Notes: generated by a model not told the origin, from the sequence alone. A stretch of DNA of 59,665 nt from Prochlorococcus sp. AG-355-N18 (GCA_003278535.1 QCEG01000003.1:107974-167638); one strand, 5' to 3'. Positions 25,627 through 36,039 are shown, counted from the stretch's first letter. Numbers and translations are program-made.

Positions 25627-27689
25627 ATAATTTCTTTAATTTCAGAACTTGGGAAAGAATCTGAATTATTAATAGCTTTTGTCAATAATTCATCTTTATC
25701 AGATTGTGCCAAGGCTAAATCGAACCAAAACGTTGTTCCTACTCCTAATTCACTAGCCATACGAATCTCCCCACCATGTTTTTCAATTATTCCCCGCACT
25801 ATAGATAAACCTAAACCGGTCCCTTGCTCAGTATGAACAGAATTCTCTACTCTATAAAAACGATCAAATATCTTTTCTTGATCAGCCTGAGATATTCCTG
25901 AACCAGTATCAGCAATTTCAATTCTTACTTTTGGAAGTGGTGAAACTAGTTCACATTGAGGGGCTTCATCATTTTTAATACTTAGGGGGAGAGCAGGACA
26001 GGAATCTGGCCAAGTATATGCTCTAATAATTAAGGCGCTGTTTTTTGGACTAAATTTTAATCCATTTCCAAGCAAATTATCAAAAACCTGCAACAGTAAA
26101 TCAAAATTTCCAAGAATTGGAGGAATAGTTTCCTCTATGTCATGAGCTAATGAAACATTTTTTTCTGAAGCATTAAGTCTATAATTTCTAAGAGTCTGTT
26201 CTATTGCCGGTTTTATGTCCATTTGTTCTAGCTGAACAATTTTCCCAGACTCCAATCTAGATAAATCTAATACATCATTTACAAGTCTTGTTAACCTATC
26301 AGTCTCTGAATTTGCAATCCCCAAAAATTCTATTTGTTCTTCATCAGACAGCTGATCTTTTAAATCATGTAAGGTCTCAACATAACTTTTGATATTAAAA
26401 AGTGGTGTCCTTAATTCATGCGATACATTGCTTATGAATCTATTTTGTGCAGCGTTAAGTTCAACCTCTCTAGTTAAATCTTGGATTGTCACAGCAATTC
26501 CTTTTAATTCAACTTTATTTGTATCTAAGACTGATTGCAAGACAATTCTTAAGGTTCTTGCTGGTTCTCCTAAACTGAATCTTAAATCGTCCTTCTCCTT
26601 TTCCCTTTTTAAAATAGAATCTATATTTGTATGTAAGTCGTTGGATAAAATTTCGGGGATTTCATTTAAAAAATGTTTACCTTCTAGAAATCTTCCTTCC
26701 CAACGAAATAATCTCTTTGCTGTTGGATTAGTAAGTACAATCTTTCCTTGTGAGTCTAATAATATTGCACCATCAGCCATTGTAGCTATTAATGATTGCT
26801 GTTTGATTTGTGCCGCTTTTAATTCTTCTATATTTGCTTCATCATAATTTTCTAACTGTGTTGCCATTCGGTTAAATCCATTTAAGAGTTCTCCTAGATC
26901 GCCTGTCATGGGTAAAGAAATTCTGGATTTAAAATTTCCTCTTGAAATTTCTCTAACACCTCTTACTAATTCTCTGACTGGTCTTGTAATTGTAAGTGCA
27001 TTAAATACAGCTCCAAGTATTACTAAAACCCAAATAGAGATAAAAACTGCAATGGTTACTTCTCTAGTTAAGGCAGCACTGGCTAGTGCTTTTTTATTAG
27101 GGGTGACTCCCAAAGCTAAAGTTCCTAGATATTTACCTTTCCACAACATTGGGACAAATACATCTGTTACTTGACCTTGAGGTGTCGCATGCTGCCTAAC
27201 CAAAGGGAATTGTGGTCTTTTCTTCAATTCTGAAGGTAGTTTTAATTTTCGAGTGAGCTGAAATTGACTGTCTGAACTTGTTGGTGTTGCACTGATGGGT
27301 ATCCCAAGTTGAACAATATCTTCAGCATCAGTAAAGAATATATAACGCAGGTTTCGACTTGATCTCCAAAACTTTTCAGCTACATTTGAAATTTCTTTTT
27401 TTTGGTTATTAGCAACTAATTCTGTAACATTTCCTGATAATAATAAGCCAAGATCTCGAGCATATCTAGTATCATTCATACCTGCATCTCTTTGAATACT
27501 ATTTAATGCGAAAAAAGTTATTCCTGTCATTAGGAGGCTTACGACAAGAGTTGCTATGGCTAATAACTTTGTTCTTAAACTGAAACCACTCCACCAAGCT
27601 AGAAGTCCATTAATCCAATAGTTAATATTAATGTCTTCATTACCAGCGATGTTATATTTTCTACTTTCTCGATTATTGGTATCCACCAT
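25623..27689 (-). CDS. nblS: NblS/Hik33-type sensor histidine kinase
   Basis: The 688-aa membrane kinase resembles NblS/Hik33, which senses light, redox and nutrient stress in cyanobacteria and controls hli and photosynthesis genes. In order: TM1 (about 40-65), periplasmic part, TM2 (about 210-235), HAMP (PVRELVRGVREISRGNFKSRI), PAS (about 300-360), H box FISNVSHELRTPLFNIKSY, N box DNLLGNGLKFSP, G1 DTGSGIS and G2 GTGLGLSIV. Phycobilisomes, whose breakdown NblS was named for, are absent in Prochlorococcus. It is convergent with kaiC (three-base overlap) and four bases downstream of purD. Confidence 0.9.
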   Translation of the reverse strand: MVDTNNRESRKYNIAGNEDININYWINGLLAWWSGFSLRTKLLAIATLVVSLLMTGITFFALNSIQRDAGMNDTRYARDLGLLLSGNVTELVANNQKKEISNVAEKFWRSSRNLRYIFFTDAEDIVQLGIPISATPTSSDSQFQLTRKLKLPSELKKRPQFPLVRQHATPQGQVTDVFVPMLWKGKYLGTLALGVTPNKKALASAALTREVTIAVFISIWVLVILGAVFNALTITRPVRELVRGVREISRGNFKSRISLPMTGDLGELLNGFNRMATQLENYDEANIEELKAAQIKQQSLIATMADGAILLDSQGKIVLTNPTAKRLFRWEGRFLEGKHFLNEIPEILSNDLHTNIDSILKREKEKDDLRFSLGEPARTLRIVLQSVLDTNKVELKGIAVTIQDLTREVELNAAQNRFISNVSHELRTPLFNIKSYVETLHDLKDQLSDEEQIEFLGIANSETDRLTRLVNDVLDLSRLESGKIVQLEQMDIKPAIEQTLRNYRLNASEKNVSLAHDIEETIPPILGNFDLLLQVFDNLLGNGLKFSPKNSALIIRAYTWPDSCPALPLSIKNDEAPQCELVSPLPKVRIEIADTGSGISQADQEKIFDRFYRVENSVHTEQGTGLGLSIVRGIIEKHGGEIRMASELGVGTTFWFDLALAQSDKDELLTKAINNSDSFPSSEIKEII

Positions 27690-27693
27690 AAGC

Positions 27694-29025
27694 TTAATTC
27701 TCCTTAGAAAAGTTTTTTCTAACTTGATGACCTATATCATTTCTAAAGTAAATACCCTCAAAATGTATTTCTTTTAAATTATTATATGCTTTTTCAAAAA
27801 CCCTATCGAAGTCTTTATCTTGACAGACAATACTTAAGACTCTTCCTCCAGCAGTTAATAATTTCCCACTTTCACTAAAAGAAGTACCTGAGTCAAAAAT
27901 TTGACAATCATTTGAATCGATATTACCTATTTTTATTTGATAACCAGTTTTATATTCGTAAGGATAGCCTTTGGATGTTGCTATTACACAACCACTAACT
28001 TTATCAGAGGTATTAATTTTTTCAGCACCAATTAGACTTCCCATTGAGCATTTTTCTAAAAGAAATACAAAATTTTGATCCATCAAGGGCATTATTGTTT
28101 GACATTCTGGATCACCAAACCTGCAATTATATTCTATAACCTTGGGCCCAGATTTTGTGATCATTAACCCAAAATAAATTACGCCTCTATAGTCAATATT
28201 TCTTTTATTTAGCTCATTTATTGTAGGTTCAATTATCTCTTTGATAATTCTATCAAGGTAATCTTTTGTTAATAATGGGGCAGGAGAATAAGCCCCCATA
28301 CCTCCTGTATTTGGACCTTTATCTTTTTCATTAAGTCGTTTGTGATCTTGGGCTGTTGGAAGTAATGTATATCTCTTCCCATCGCATAAAGCAAAAACTG
28401 AAACTTCTGGCCCTTGAATTTTTTCTTCTAGAACAACTATATTCCCAGACTTGCCAAATCTTCCATTAAAAATTGCCTCTGCTGCTTTAAAGCATTCATC
28501 CTTTGAATTAGGAATAAAAACACCTTTACCTGAAGCTAGACCATCAGCTTTTACTACAAGAGGAATTGATGATGAATTAATAATTTTTTTTGCTTCTTCT
28601 AGAGAGTTGACTTTCCAAAAGTTTGCGGTTGGAATGTTTGCCTCTTGCATAAATTCCTTCGCCCAAGATTTGCTAAATTCTAGTTTTGCTCCATCTTTAT
28701 TAGGACCAAACACTTTAAAATCTTTTTTTCGAAGAAAATCAGCTAATCCATTTGCCAGAGGTATTTCTGGTCCAATAATGACTAAATCTATCTTAAAAAA
28801 ATCTAGCTTTTCAACTAGTTCATTTTTATTATTTATATCAATTTTTATTCTTTCACATTTATTTATTCTTTCTGAACCAGCGTTACCAGGTATTAAATAA
28901 ACTTTTTTAACTAATTCATTTTTTTGAATAGCCCAGGCCAAAGAGTTTTCTCTCCCGCCATTTCCAATTATTAAAATATTTTCTAATCTAATAAAGTTCC
29001 TAGAATTAGGTGAATGAATTCCCAT
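27694..29025 (-). CDS. purD: Phosphoribosylamine-glycine ligase
   Basis: PurD joins phosphoribosylamine and glycine using ATP in purine synthesis. The 443-aa protein has ILIIGNGGRENSLAW, an ATP-grasp core (PLVVKADGLASGKGVFI, VVLEEKIQGPEVSVFALCDG, QDHKRLNEKDKGPNTGGMGAYSPAP, EYNCRFGDPECQTIMPLM). About 14 extra residues precede the usual family start; no ATG closer to the family start is in frame. It is divergent from purC across 135 bp, so purine genes flank a shared promoter region. nblS follows on the same strand. Confidence 0.95.
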   Translation of the reverse strand: MGIHSPNSRNFIRLENILIIGNGGRENSLAWAIQKNELVKKVYLIPGNAGSERINKCERIKIDINNKNELVEKLDFFKIDLVIIGPEIPLANGLADFLRKKDFKVFGPNKDGAKLEFSKSWAKEFMQEANIPTANFWKVNSLEEAKKIINSSSIPLVVKADGLASGKGVFIPNSKDECFKAAEAIFNGRFGKSGNIVVLEEKIQGPEVSVFALCDGKRYTLLPTAQDHKRLNEKDKGPNTGGMGAYSPAPLLTKDYLDRIIKEIIEPTINELNKRNIDYRGVIYFGLMITKSGPKVIEYNCRFGDPECQTIMPLMDQNFVFLLEKCSMGSLIGAEKINTSDKVSGCVIATSKGYPYEYKTGYQIKIGNIDSNDCQIFDSGTSFSESGKLLTAGGRVLSIVCQDKDFDRVFEKAYNNLKEIHFEGIYFRNDIGHQVRKNFSKEN

Positions 29026-29160
29026 ATATTTGTTTTTTTAAGGTTATGAGGTTTCGTTGAATAATCAGTTAAAATGAAAATAAAATCATTTGAATTTGAT
29101 TCCTAATAATTATGTTAATTATAAAAAGTACTTTGTTAATCATAATGAGGTTTTAAGTTA

Positions 29161-29898
29161 ATGAATAATAAATATAAGTTGATCTATGAAGGCAAAGCAA
29201 AAAAAGTATTTACTCATGATGATGCAAATAAAGTAAAAATTGAATTTAAAGATGAAGCTACAGCGTTTAATGCGTTGAAAAAAGAAAAATTTGAAGGTAA
29301 AGGCAAACTTAATTGCTTAATTAGTGCAAGAATTTTTGAGATTCTCATTAAGAAAAATATTCCAACTCATTTTATTGAACTTGAAAATGAAAATACTATG
29401 ATTGCAAAAAAAATAAAAGTAATTCCATTAGAAATTGTTCTAAGGAATATTGCTTATGGTTCTTTGTGCAAACAAACAAATATTAAACCTGGAACTTTGT
29501 TATCAAAACCATTAATTGATATCTATCTAAAAAATGATGAACTTAATGATCCCCTTATTACAAAAGATAGAATTGAATTAATGAATATATTAAGCTCTCA
29601 TGATTTAGAGTTATTAATAAATTTAACCCTAAAAATTAATTTAATCTTGAAAAGTTTTTTTAAAAATATTCAACTTCAACTTGTAGATTTTAAACTGGAA
29701 TTTGGTTATGATTTAAAAAAAAATATAATTCTTGGAGATGAAATAAGTCCTGATAATTGTAGATTGTGGGATCTAAATCAAAAAAATGATATAATTGTAA
29801 GTCTGGATAAGGATAGATTTAGAAATGATTTAGGAGGTCTAATTGAAGCTTATAGTGAAATCCACCGAAGAATAAACGATTTTCTTAAACCTAATTGA
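29161..29898 (+). CDS. purC: SAICAR synthetase
   Basis: PurC condenses CAIR with aspartate using ATP in purine synthesis. The 245-aa protein shows LIYEGKAKKVFTHDD, EFKDEATAFNALKKEKFEGKG, the IPTHFIEL..PLEIVLRNIAYGS substrate region and LQLVDFKLEFGYD..LGDEISPDNCRLWD. Length and start (ATG) are normal. Only 36 bp separate it from bamA, so it may be the first gene of that transcript. Confidence 0.96.
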   Translation: MNNKYKLIYEGKAKKVFTHDDANKVKIEFKDEATAFNALKKEKFEGKGKLNCLISARIFEILIKKNIPTHFIELENENTMIAKKIKVIPLEIVLRNIAYGSLCKQTNIKPGTLLSKPLIDIYLKNDELNDPLITKDRIELMNILSSHDLELLINLTLKINLILKSFFKNIQLQLVDFKLEFGYDLKKNIILGDEISPDNCRLWDLNQKNDIIVSLDKDRFRNDLGGLIEAYSEIHRRINDFLKPN

Positions 29899-29934
29899 AT
29901 AAATAATGACTTATTTTTATTAATCACAAGTACT

Positions 29935-32073
29935 ATGCAAAAACATTTTTTAAAATTTGGAAAGGTTTTCATAAATGTTGCCTGCTCTCCCTTGATTTTG
30001 ATATCAAATAATTCAGAGTTGGCTGCTAAGTATTTGCAAAATGACGTTGAGCAATCAATAAAAACCTTAGAAGTACCAAATATTAAAAATGTTTTATTTC
30101 AAGGGATTGAAATTAAAAAAGATAAAAAAATTATTCTTGCAGAAAATAATAATGATACTAGTGAAGAAAGTGTTCTTATCTCAGAAATAATCATTGAAGG
30201 TTGGGAAAATCATCCTGAGGGTAGAAAACTTGAATTGGCTGCATATGATTCCATGAGCATAAAGCCTGGAAGTATTGTTGATAATCGAATTTTAAATCAA
30301 GAACTTAATGCAATATATGCTAGTGGTTGGTTTTCAGGAGTTAAAATAAAGTCTCAAGATGGGCCACTAGGTGTGAGGCTAATAGTAAATGTAGTGCCTA
30401 ATCCAATCTTGAAGAAAGTTGAACTTAAACCAATAAATTCTATAATCTCCAAAGAATACGTAGATGATATTTTTAAAAATTATTATGGTACAACTCTTAA
30501 CCTAAAAGAATTTCAAAATAAGATAGAAATTATAAAAGAACGTTATGAAAAAGAAGGTTATTCTCTAGCTAGAATTAATACTCCAGATAGAATCTCTGAG
30601 AACGGAGTAGTAAGATTAAAAGTTTCTGAGGGCATTATATCTGACGTAAAAATAAGATTCCCAAATTCTGATGGTGAATTTATTTTTGATGGAAAACCTA
30701 GAAAAGGGAAAACAAAGGACTGGGTTATAAAAAGAGAATTAAAAACACAACCTGGTACCATTTTTAATAGAAAAATTTTAGAAGCTGATATCGGTAGACT
30801 CTATGCCACATCATTATTTGATGATGTAAAGGTTTCTCTTGGCCCTGATAATTTAAATCCTGGTCAAGTAATAATTTTTTTAGACTTGAGTGAGCTAAGA
30901 ACAGGATCGTTGACAGGTGGACTTGGTTATAGTAATGGTTCAGGTATCTTCGCATCAATTGGTTTGCAGGAAACAAATGCATTAGGAAGAGCATGGTCTA
31001 CAAATTTAAATATAAATTTTGGAGAATATTCAACTACATATAATTTTTCTTTATCTGATCCATGGATTAAAGGAGATAAACATAAAACATCTTTTAGAAC
31101 AAATATTTTTTTAAGTAGAGATTATCCACAAGAATTTAAAAGTGAAAATAATGGGAAATTATATGCAGTAGATGATCAAATACCATCTAGCTCTGATACT
31201 TTTTCATCAATAGTTTTAGAAAAAACAGGAGGTGGGTTTTCTTTCTCAAGACCATTAAATGGTGGAGATCCATTTAAGGTTGCCAAATGGAGAGTCCTTG
31301 CAGGAATGAATTTTAAGAAAGTAAAGATGATTGATGGTGATGGAAATAAAAAACCCTATGGTGACAGAACTCCAACTACAACCAGAAACAACATAAGCGA
31401 TATTATTTGTATTGGATTTACTCCAAATGATGTTGCATGTCCTGATGAAAATACATTAGTGAGTGTTATTGCAAGTACTTCTAGAAATAATTTGAACAAT
31501 TCCATCAACCCAACATCAGGAAATAAATTTAGCTTTGGTACCGAACAATTTGTTTCGATGGGAAAAAATTCTCCAACTTTTAATAGAATGAGAGCCGCAT
31601 ATTCATTTTTTATACCAACAAAAATAATAAATTTAACGAAAGCATGTAAGTCTAGTAATGCTAATAGTGAAAACTGTCCTCAAGCTATTGGATTTCAATT
31701 TAAGGCCGGAACTATTCTTGGGGAATTGCCTCCTTATGAAGCATTTTGTATGGGAGGAACATCATCTGTTAGAGGTTGGGGATCTTGTGATTTGGCAGTA
31801 AGTAGAAGTTTTGTTGAGGGCACAGCAGAATATAGATTCCCTGTTTGGAGAATGATATCAGGAGCTTTATTTGTCGATGGAGGAAGTGATTTAGGCTCTC
31901 AAAAGACAGTTCCTGGAAAACCCGGTAAATTATTGCAAAAATCAGGTTCTGGGTTTTCTCTTGGAGGAGGAATTGGGGTTAAAACACCTATAGGTCCATT
32001 AAGATTAGATGTAGCTAGCAAGGACCTAAGTGGAGATTGGAGATATACACTTGGAGTTGGATGGAAGTTTTAA
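29935..32073 (+). CDS. bamA: BamA/Omp85-family outer membrane assembly protein
   Basis: Omp85 proteins insert beta-barrel proteins into the outer membrane. The 712-aa protein has an N-terminal hydrophobic stretch (residues about 10-30) likely to act as signal, and periplasmic POTRA repeats (ISEIIIEGWENHPEGRKLE; NPILKKVELKPINS; SEGIISDVKIRF; GRLYATSLFDDVKVSL). From about residue 320 a barrel follows with GTSSVRGWGSCDLAVSRSF (the conserved VRGY/F-type L6 motif), ending RYTLGVGWKF. The terminal aromatic is the usual barrel signal. It is directly followed by lpxC (zero gap). Confidence 0.93.
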   Translation: MQKHFLKFGKVFINVACSPLILISNNSELAAKYLQNDVEQSIKTLEVPNIKNVLFQGIEIKKDKKIILAENNNDTSEESVLISEIIIEGWENHPEGRKLELAAYDSMSIKPGSIVDNRILNQELNAIYASGWFSGVKIKSQDGPLGVRLIVNVVPNPILKKVELKPINSIISKEYVDDIFKNYYGTTLNLKEFQNKIEIIKERYEKEGYSLARINTPDRISENGVVRLKVSEGIISDVKIRFPNSDGEFIFDGKPRKGKTKDWVIKRELKTQPGTIFNRKILEADIGRLYATSLFDDVKVSLGPDNLNPGQVIIFLDLSELRTGSLTGGLGYSNGSGIFASIGLQETNALGRAWSTNLNINFGEYSTTYNFSLSDPWIKGDKHKTSFRTNIFLSRDYPQEFKSENNGKLYAVDDQIPSSSDTFSSIVLEKTGGGFSFSRPLNGGDPFKVAKWRVLAGMNFKKVKMIDGDGNKKPYGDRTPTTTRNNISDIICIGFTPNDVACPDENTLVSVIASTSRNNLNNSINPTSGNKFSFGTEQFVSMGKNSPTFNRMRAAYSFFIPTKIINLTKACKSSNANSENCPQAIGFQFKAGTILGELPPYEAFCMGGTSSVRGWGSCDLAVSRSFVEGTAEYRFPVWRMISGALFVDGGSDLGSQKTVPGKPGKLLQKSGSGFSLGGGIGVKTPIGPLRLDVASKDLSGDWRYTLGVGWKF

Positions 32074-32910
32074 GTGTTTTCTTGGCCTGCTAATTATGAT
32101 TCTTGTTATACCTTGGCGGGGGTTATCTCCAGGGAGGGTATAGGGCTACATAGTGGAGAAAAAACAAGAGTTACAATTTCTTCCTATGAGAAAGAAGGAT
32201 ATTATGTATCTTTTAGGGATAAGCCTAATGAGATTTTTAAGTTAACTCAGGATTTAATTGGGAGTACGATGCTTTGTACGGCGGTTAAATTAGGGGGGCG
32301 AAATTTGTATACTATAGAACATCTATTGTCTTCAATGGCAGGTTGTGGTTTGAGTTATATACATATTGAGGTTGATGGGAAAGAGATACCTCTTTTAGAT
32401 GGATCGGCAATCCAGTGGGTTAGAGATTTTGAAGAGGCGGGTATAAAAAAGGCACCTAGACCAGATAATTTTTTTCGAGAGATTAATAAATCAATAATTT
32501 TAAATAAAGAAGGTTCAGTTATAGCAGCAACCCCTTCAGAAAAAACTACGATTATATCCACTATAAGTTTTGCCTATAAAGCGATTGGAAATCAAACTTT
32601 TGTGATTGATTTAAATCCAAAAAGTTTTGTTGAAATGATTGCTCCTGCTAGAACATTTGGTTTTAAAGATCAATTTCAAGAGTTAAGTGAACTTGGATTA
32701 ATAAAAGGCGGCAGTTTGGAAAATGCCCTTGTTTGTGATGGTGATAAATGGGTAAATCCACCATTAAGATTTGATAATGAACCAATAAGACATAAAATTT
32801 TAGACCTAATTGGGGACTTGGCTTTGGTAGGGTTACCTAAGGCTCAAATTTTAGTTTATAAAGGATCACATTCTTTAAATGCTTTATTGGCCTCATCGCT
32901 AAAAAATTAA
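32074..32910 (+). CDS. lpxC: UDP-3-O-acyl-N-acetylglucosamine deacetylase
   Basis: LpxC is the zinc amidase committing the cell to lipid A synthesis. The 278-aa protein shows the metal ligand His in [14 protein letters not shown], His and Asp in [15 protein letters not shown] and the late catalytic His in [29 protein letters not shown] corresponds to the substrate region. The start is GTG immediately after the bamA stop. Confidence 0.95.
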   Translation: MFSWPANYDSCYTLAGVISREGIGLHSGEKTRVTISSYEKEGYYVSFRDKPNEIFKLTQDLIGSTMLCTAVKLGGRNLYTIEHLLSSMAGCGLSYIHIEVDGKEIPLLDGSAIQWVRDFEEAGIKKAPRPDNFFREINKSIILNKEGSVIAATPSEKTTIISTISFAYKAIGNQTFVIDLNPKSFVEMIAPARTFGFKDQFQELSELGLIKGGSLENALVCDGDKWVNPPLRFDNEPIRHKILDLIGDLALVGLPKAQILVYKGSHSLNALLASSLKN

Positions 32911-32927
32911 CTTTATCTTTAATTGTT

Positions 32928-33386
32928 TTGGAAAAGAAATCATCCAGTGAAAATAAGGAACTTTCCTCTGAGCATATACTTGGTTTGTTACCTCACAGAT
33001 ATCCTTTTGCTCTTGTGGACAAAGTTATAGAACATATTCCTGGGGAAAGAGCTGTTGCAGTAAAAAATGTAACTATAAATGAGCCTCAATTTCAGGGACA
33101 CTTTCCTGAAAGACCCTTGATGCCTGGTGTTCTTATTGTTGAATCAATGGCTCAAGTTGGTGGAATAATTGTAACGCAAATGCCCGATCTCCCTAAAGGA
33201 CTTTTCGTCTTTGCTGGAATCAATAATGTTAAATTCAGAAAACCAGTTGTGCCTGGAGATCAATTGATAATTTCTTGTGAGTTATTGTCTATTAAAAGAC
33301 AAAGATTTGGGAAGGTTAAAGGTGAGGTCCATGTTGATGGGAAGTTGGTTTGTGCTGGAGAGTTAATGTTTTCGTTAGTTGATTAG
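32928..33386 (+). CDS. fabZ: 3-hydroxyacyl-ACP dehydratase FabZ
   Basis: FabZ dehydrates 3-hydroxyacyl-ACP in fatty acid elongation and competes with LpxA for the same acyl-ACP. The 152-aa hot-dog protein has [14 protein letters not shown] and the active-site [20 protein letters not shown] with catalytic His and Glu. The start is TTG at 32928; no nearer in-frame ATG precedes LPHRYP. It lies 17 bp after lpxC, and its end overlaps or abuts the lpxA start. Confidence 0.95.
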   Translation: MEKKSSSENKELSSEHILGLLPHRYPFALVDKVIEHIPGERAVAVKNVTINEPQFQGHFPERPLMPGVLIVESMAQVGGIIVTQMPDLPKGLFVFAGINNVKFRKPVVPGDQLIISCELLSIKRQRFGKVKGEVHVDGKLVCAGELMFSLVD

Positions 33387-33390
33387 GGAT

Positions 33391-34233
33391 ATGGATAATA
33401 AAAATACTGAGTTGAATGCAAGCTTTAGTGGTGTAAAAGTCCACCCAAATGCTTATGTTGATCCAAGTGCCGAATTACATGATGGGGTTATTGTCTCTAA
33501 AGGAGCTATTGTCGGTCCTGATGTGACTATTGGGAAAGGAACCGAAATAGGACCTAATGCTGTTATTTCAGGAAGAACTCAAATTGGTATAAATAATAAA
33601 GTTTTCCCAAGTGTTTTTATAGGTCTTGATCCCCAGGACCTCAAATATAAAGGGGCTCCTACTGAAGTGATTATTGGAGATAATAATACTTTCAGAGAAT
33701 GTGTAACAATTAATAAAGCAACTGATGAAGGAGAAAAAACTATTATTGGTAATAATAATTTGTTGATGGCTTATACTCACATCGGACACAATTGTGAACT
33801 CGGTAACAGGATAGTTTTATCAAATAGTGTTCAAGTTGCGGGCCATGTGAAGATCGAAGATAGAGCAATTATTGGCGGTTGTTTAGGCATTCATCAATTT
33901 GTCCATATTGGATATTTAGCAATGATTGGAGGGATGACTAGAGTAGATAGAGATGTACCTCCTTTTTGTTTAGCAGAAGGACATCCAGGAAGATTGAGAG
34001 GTTTAAATAGGATTGGAATTAAGAGAAGTGGTTTAATGGAAAATAAAGATTTTAACTTAAAATTACTTCAAAGTAATTGGAATCTACTTTTTAAATCTAA
34101 TGATGCGATTTCTAATTCACTAGAAAACTTAATGAAAGGAGAATTAGATATTTCATCTTCAAGATTATGTAGTTTTTTAAAAGAGTCAATATCTAAAGAA
34201 AGACGAGGACCAATGCCTGTATTGAATGTATGA
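33391..34233 (+). CDS. lpxA: UDP-N-acetylglucosamine acyltransferase
   Basis: LpxA transfers a 3-hydroxyacyl chain from ACP to UDP-GlcNAc, the first lipid A step. The protein is a left-handed beta helix of hexapeptide repeats (VHPNAYVDPSAELHDGVIVSKGAIVGPDVTIGKG and onward). It has the active-site His region AYTHIGHNCELGN, then GGCLGIHQFVHIG, and a C-terminal helical part. ATG 33391 gives 280 aa; a TTG at 33379 inside fabZ would add four residues. Its end overlaps the lpxB start. Confidence 0.94.
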   Translation: MDNKNTELNASFSGVKVHPNAYVDPSAELHDGVIVSKGAIVGPDVTIGKGTEIGPNAVISGRTQIGINNKVFPSVFIGLDPQDLKYKGAPTEVIIGDNNTFRECVTINKATDEGEKTIIGNNNLLMAYTHIGHNCELGNRIVLSNSVQVAGHVKIEDRAIIGGCLGIHQFVHIGYLAMIGGMTRVDRDVPPFCLAEGHPGRLRGLNRIGIKRSGLMENKDFNLKLLQSNWNLLFKSNDAISNSLENLMKGELDISSSRLCSFLKESISKERRGPMPVLNV

Positions 34234-35408
34234 ATAAAAAGATATTTATAAGCACTGGAGAAGTCTCTGGAGATTTGCATGGAAGTTTGTTATCAAAAGC
34301 ATTATTAGATGAAGCTAAAAAAAAATCTATAGATTTAGAAATTTGCGGATTAGGGGGGGAAAGGATGAAGAAAGAAGGTGTAAAAATTCTTCAAGATACT
34401 ATATCAATTAGTGCAATAGGAATTTGGGAGGCTTTACCTCTTATTATTCCAACAATAAGAATTCAAAAAAGGTTCTACAAATTACTAAAAAAATACCCCC
34501 CTGATTGCTTGATTTTGATTGACTATATGGGACCTAATATAAAAATTGGTACTAAATTAAAAAGATCGAAGACTAAAATTCCAATTTTTTACTATATTGC
34601 TCCTCAAGAGTGGGCTTGGAGGGTTGGAAATAACACTACAACAAATCTAATAAAGTTTTCTGATAAGATATTTGCAATTTTCAAGAAAGAAGCAGTATTT
34701 TATAAAAAGAGAGGAGGAAATGTTTTTTGGGTTGGACATCCAATGATTGATTTAACAAAAAAACTTCCTCTAAAGAAAGATGCCAGAACTATTTTAAACC
34801 TTCGCCCAGATCAAAGCATCATACTTTTAATGCCCGCATCAAGACCTCAAGAATTGAGATATATATTACCTACTTTTATGAAATCGGCTAAAAAACTACA
34901 ACAAAAATATCCAAGTTTGGTGGTCTATATTCCCTCCTGTCGGGATGCTTTTGATGAAATATTCAAAAAAGCCTTTAGAAAATATCAAGTTAAAGGACTT
35001 GTGATTTCTCAAAAAGATAGTGCAAATTTAAAGCCCTATATTTATTCCCTCACTAAAATTGCTCTTTGTAAATCGGGGACAGTTAATATGGAATTAGCTT
35101 TATATGGAATTCCACAGATTGTTGGTTACAGAGTAAGTAGGGTAACTGCTTTTATTGCTAAAAAAATTCTCAATTTCAAAGTAAGATTTATTTCCCCTGT
35201 AAATTTGTTAGTTAATAAATTAATAATCCCTGAGTTTGTACAGAAAGAGTTTAATGAAAAGAAAATCTTTTATAAATCTTGTAGGATTCTTGAGGGGAAA
35301 TCAGAAAAAATAAAAATGAAAAAAGGTTATGCTTTTTTAAAAAAAGAATTAGGTGAAGAGGGTGTAGTCCAGAGAGCTGCTAAAGAGATTATTAATTCTA
35401 TTATTTGA
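34230..35408 (+). CDS. lpxB: Lipid-A-disaccharide synthase
   Basis: LpxB is the family 19 glycosyltransferase that joins UDP-2,3-diacylglucosamine and lipid X. The 392-aa protein shows FISTGEVSGDLHGSLL, CGLGGERMKKEG, LIDYMGPNIKIG, APQEWAWR, VFWVGHPMIDL, LLMPASRPQELR and KSGTVNMELALYGIPQIVGYR. The start ATG overlaps the lpxA stop by four bases. The gene contains a seven-G run near 34362 that does not disturb the frame. Confidence 0.95.
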   Translation: MNKKIFISTGEVSGDLHGSLLSKALLDEAKKKSIDLEICGLGGERMKKEGVKILQDTISISAIGIWEALPLIIPTIRIQKRFYKLLKKYPPDCLILIDYMGPNIKIGTKLKRSKTKIPIFYYIAPQEWAWRVGNNTTTNLIKFSDKIFAIFKKEAVFYKKRGGNVFWVGHPMIDLTKKLPLKKDARTILNLRPDQSIILLMPASRPQELRYILPTFMKSAKKLQQKYPSLVVYIPSCRDAFDEIFKKAFRKYQVKGLVISQKDSANLKPYIYSLTKIALCKSGTVNMELALYGIPQIVGYRVSRVTAFIAKKILNFKVRFISPVNLLVNKLIIPEFVQKEFNEKKIFYKSCRILEGKSEKIKMKKGYAFLKKELGEEGVVQRAAKEIINSII

Positions 35409-35424
35409 ACTTTATAATAAAAAA

Positions 35425-36027
35425 ATGAAATATTCTTTACCTTTAATAATTGCTCTTTCAATGTTTATCAACCCTATAAACGCTTTTGCAGAGGAACTGA
35501 TTCTTGCAGGAGGTTGTTTTTGGTGTTTAGAGCATGATTTAGAGTCATTAAGGGGGATAAATTTTGTACAAAGTGGCTATTCAGGTGGAAATTTACAAAA
35601 TCCTAACTACGAAAATCATGAAGGACATCAGGAAGTGGTTTTGGTGGACTATGATTCCCAATTGGTAACTTACGCCAAGATTCTTAGGCTCTATTTTAGA
35701 AATATTGATCCTCTTGACGGCAAGGGTCAATTTTGTGATCGTGGAGATTCTTATAGGCCGGTAATCTTTTTCAAGGATGAAACGGAGGAAAGTGATGCAA
35801 AAAATGCAATTCTTTCGGCCTCTAATGAATTGCGAGTGCCATTAGAAAAAATATCTGTAGAACTAAAATCAAAAGGTAAATTTTGGTTAGCTGAAGAATA
35901 TCATCAGGATTTTGCTGAGAGGAATGAATTAAAATATAAGTTCTATAGATTCTCATGTGGCAGAGATCAGAGATTGGATAAATTATGGGGGGATAACGCT
36001 AGATCAATAAATCTTTGGACTGAATGA
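35425..36027 (+). CDS. msrA: Peptide-methionine (S)-S-oxide reductase with signal peptide
   Basis: MsrA repairs oxidised methionine. The 200-aa protein has the catalytic LAGGCFWCLEHDLE motif (about residues 28-40), then GYSGGNLQNPNYENHEGHQEVV, FCDRGDSYRPVIF and WLAEEYHQDF. The family core is preceded by a clear signal sequence (YSLPLIIALSMFINPINAFA), so the enzyme is probably exported to the periplasm or lumen. It lies 16 bp after lpxB at the end of the envelope operon, consistent with guarding envelope proteins from oxidation. Confidence 0.92.
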   Translation: MKYSLPLIIALSMFINPINAFAEELILAGGCFWCLEHDLESLRGINFVQSGYSGGNLQNPNYENHEGHQEVVLVDYDSQLVTYAKILRLYFRNIDPLDGKGQFCDRGDSYRPVIFFKDETEESDAKNAILSASNELRVPLEKISVELKSKGKFWLAEEYHQDFAERNELKYKFYRFSCGRDQRLDKLWGDNARSINLWTE

Positions 36028-36039
36028 TTTTAAATATAG

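Noticed and set aside
34355..34370. Seven-G run in lpxB as another frameshift
   Set aside because: The lpxB frame reads correctly through it (CGLGGERMKKEG).
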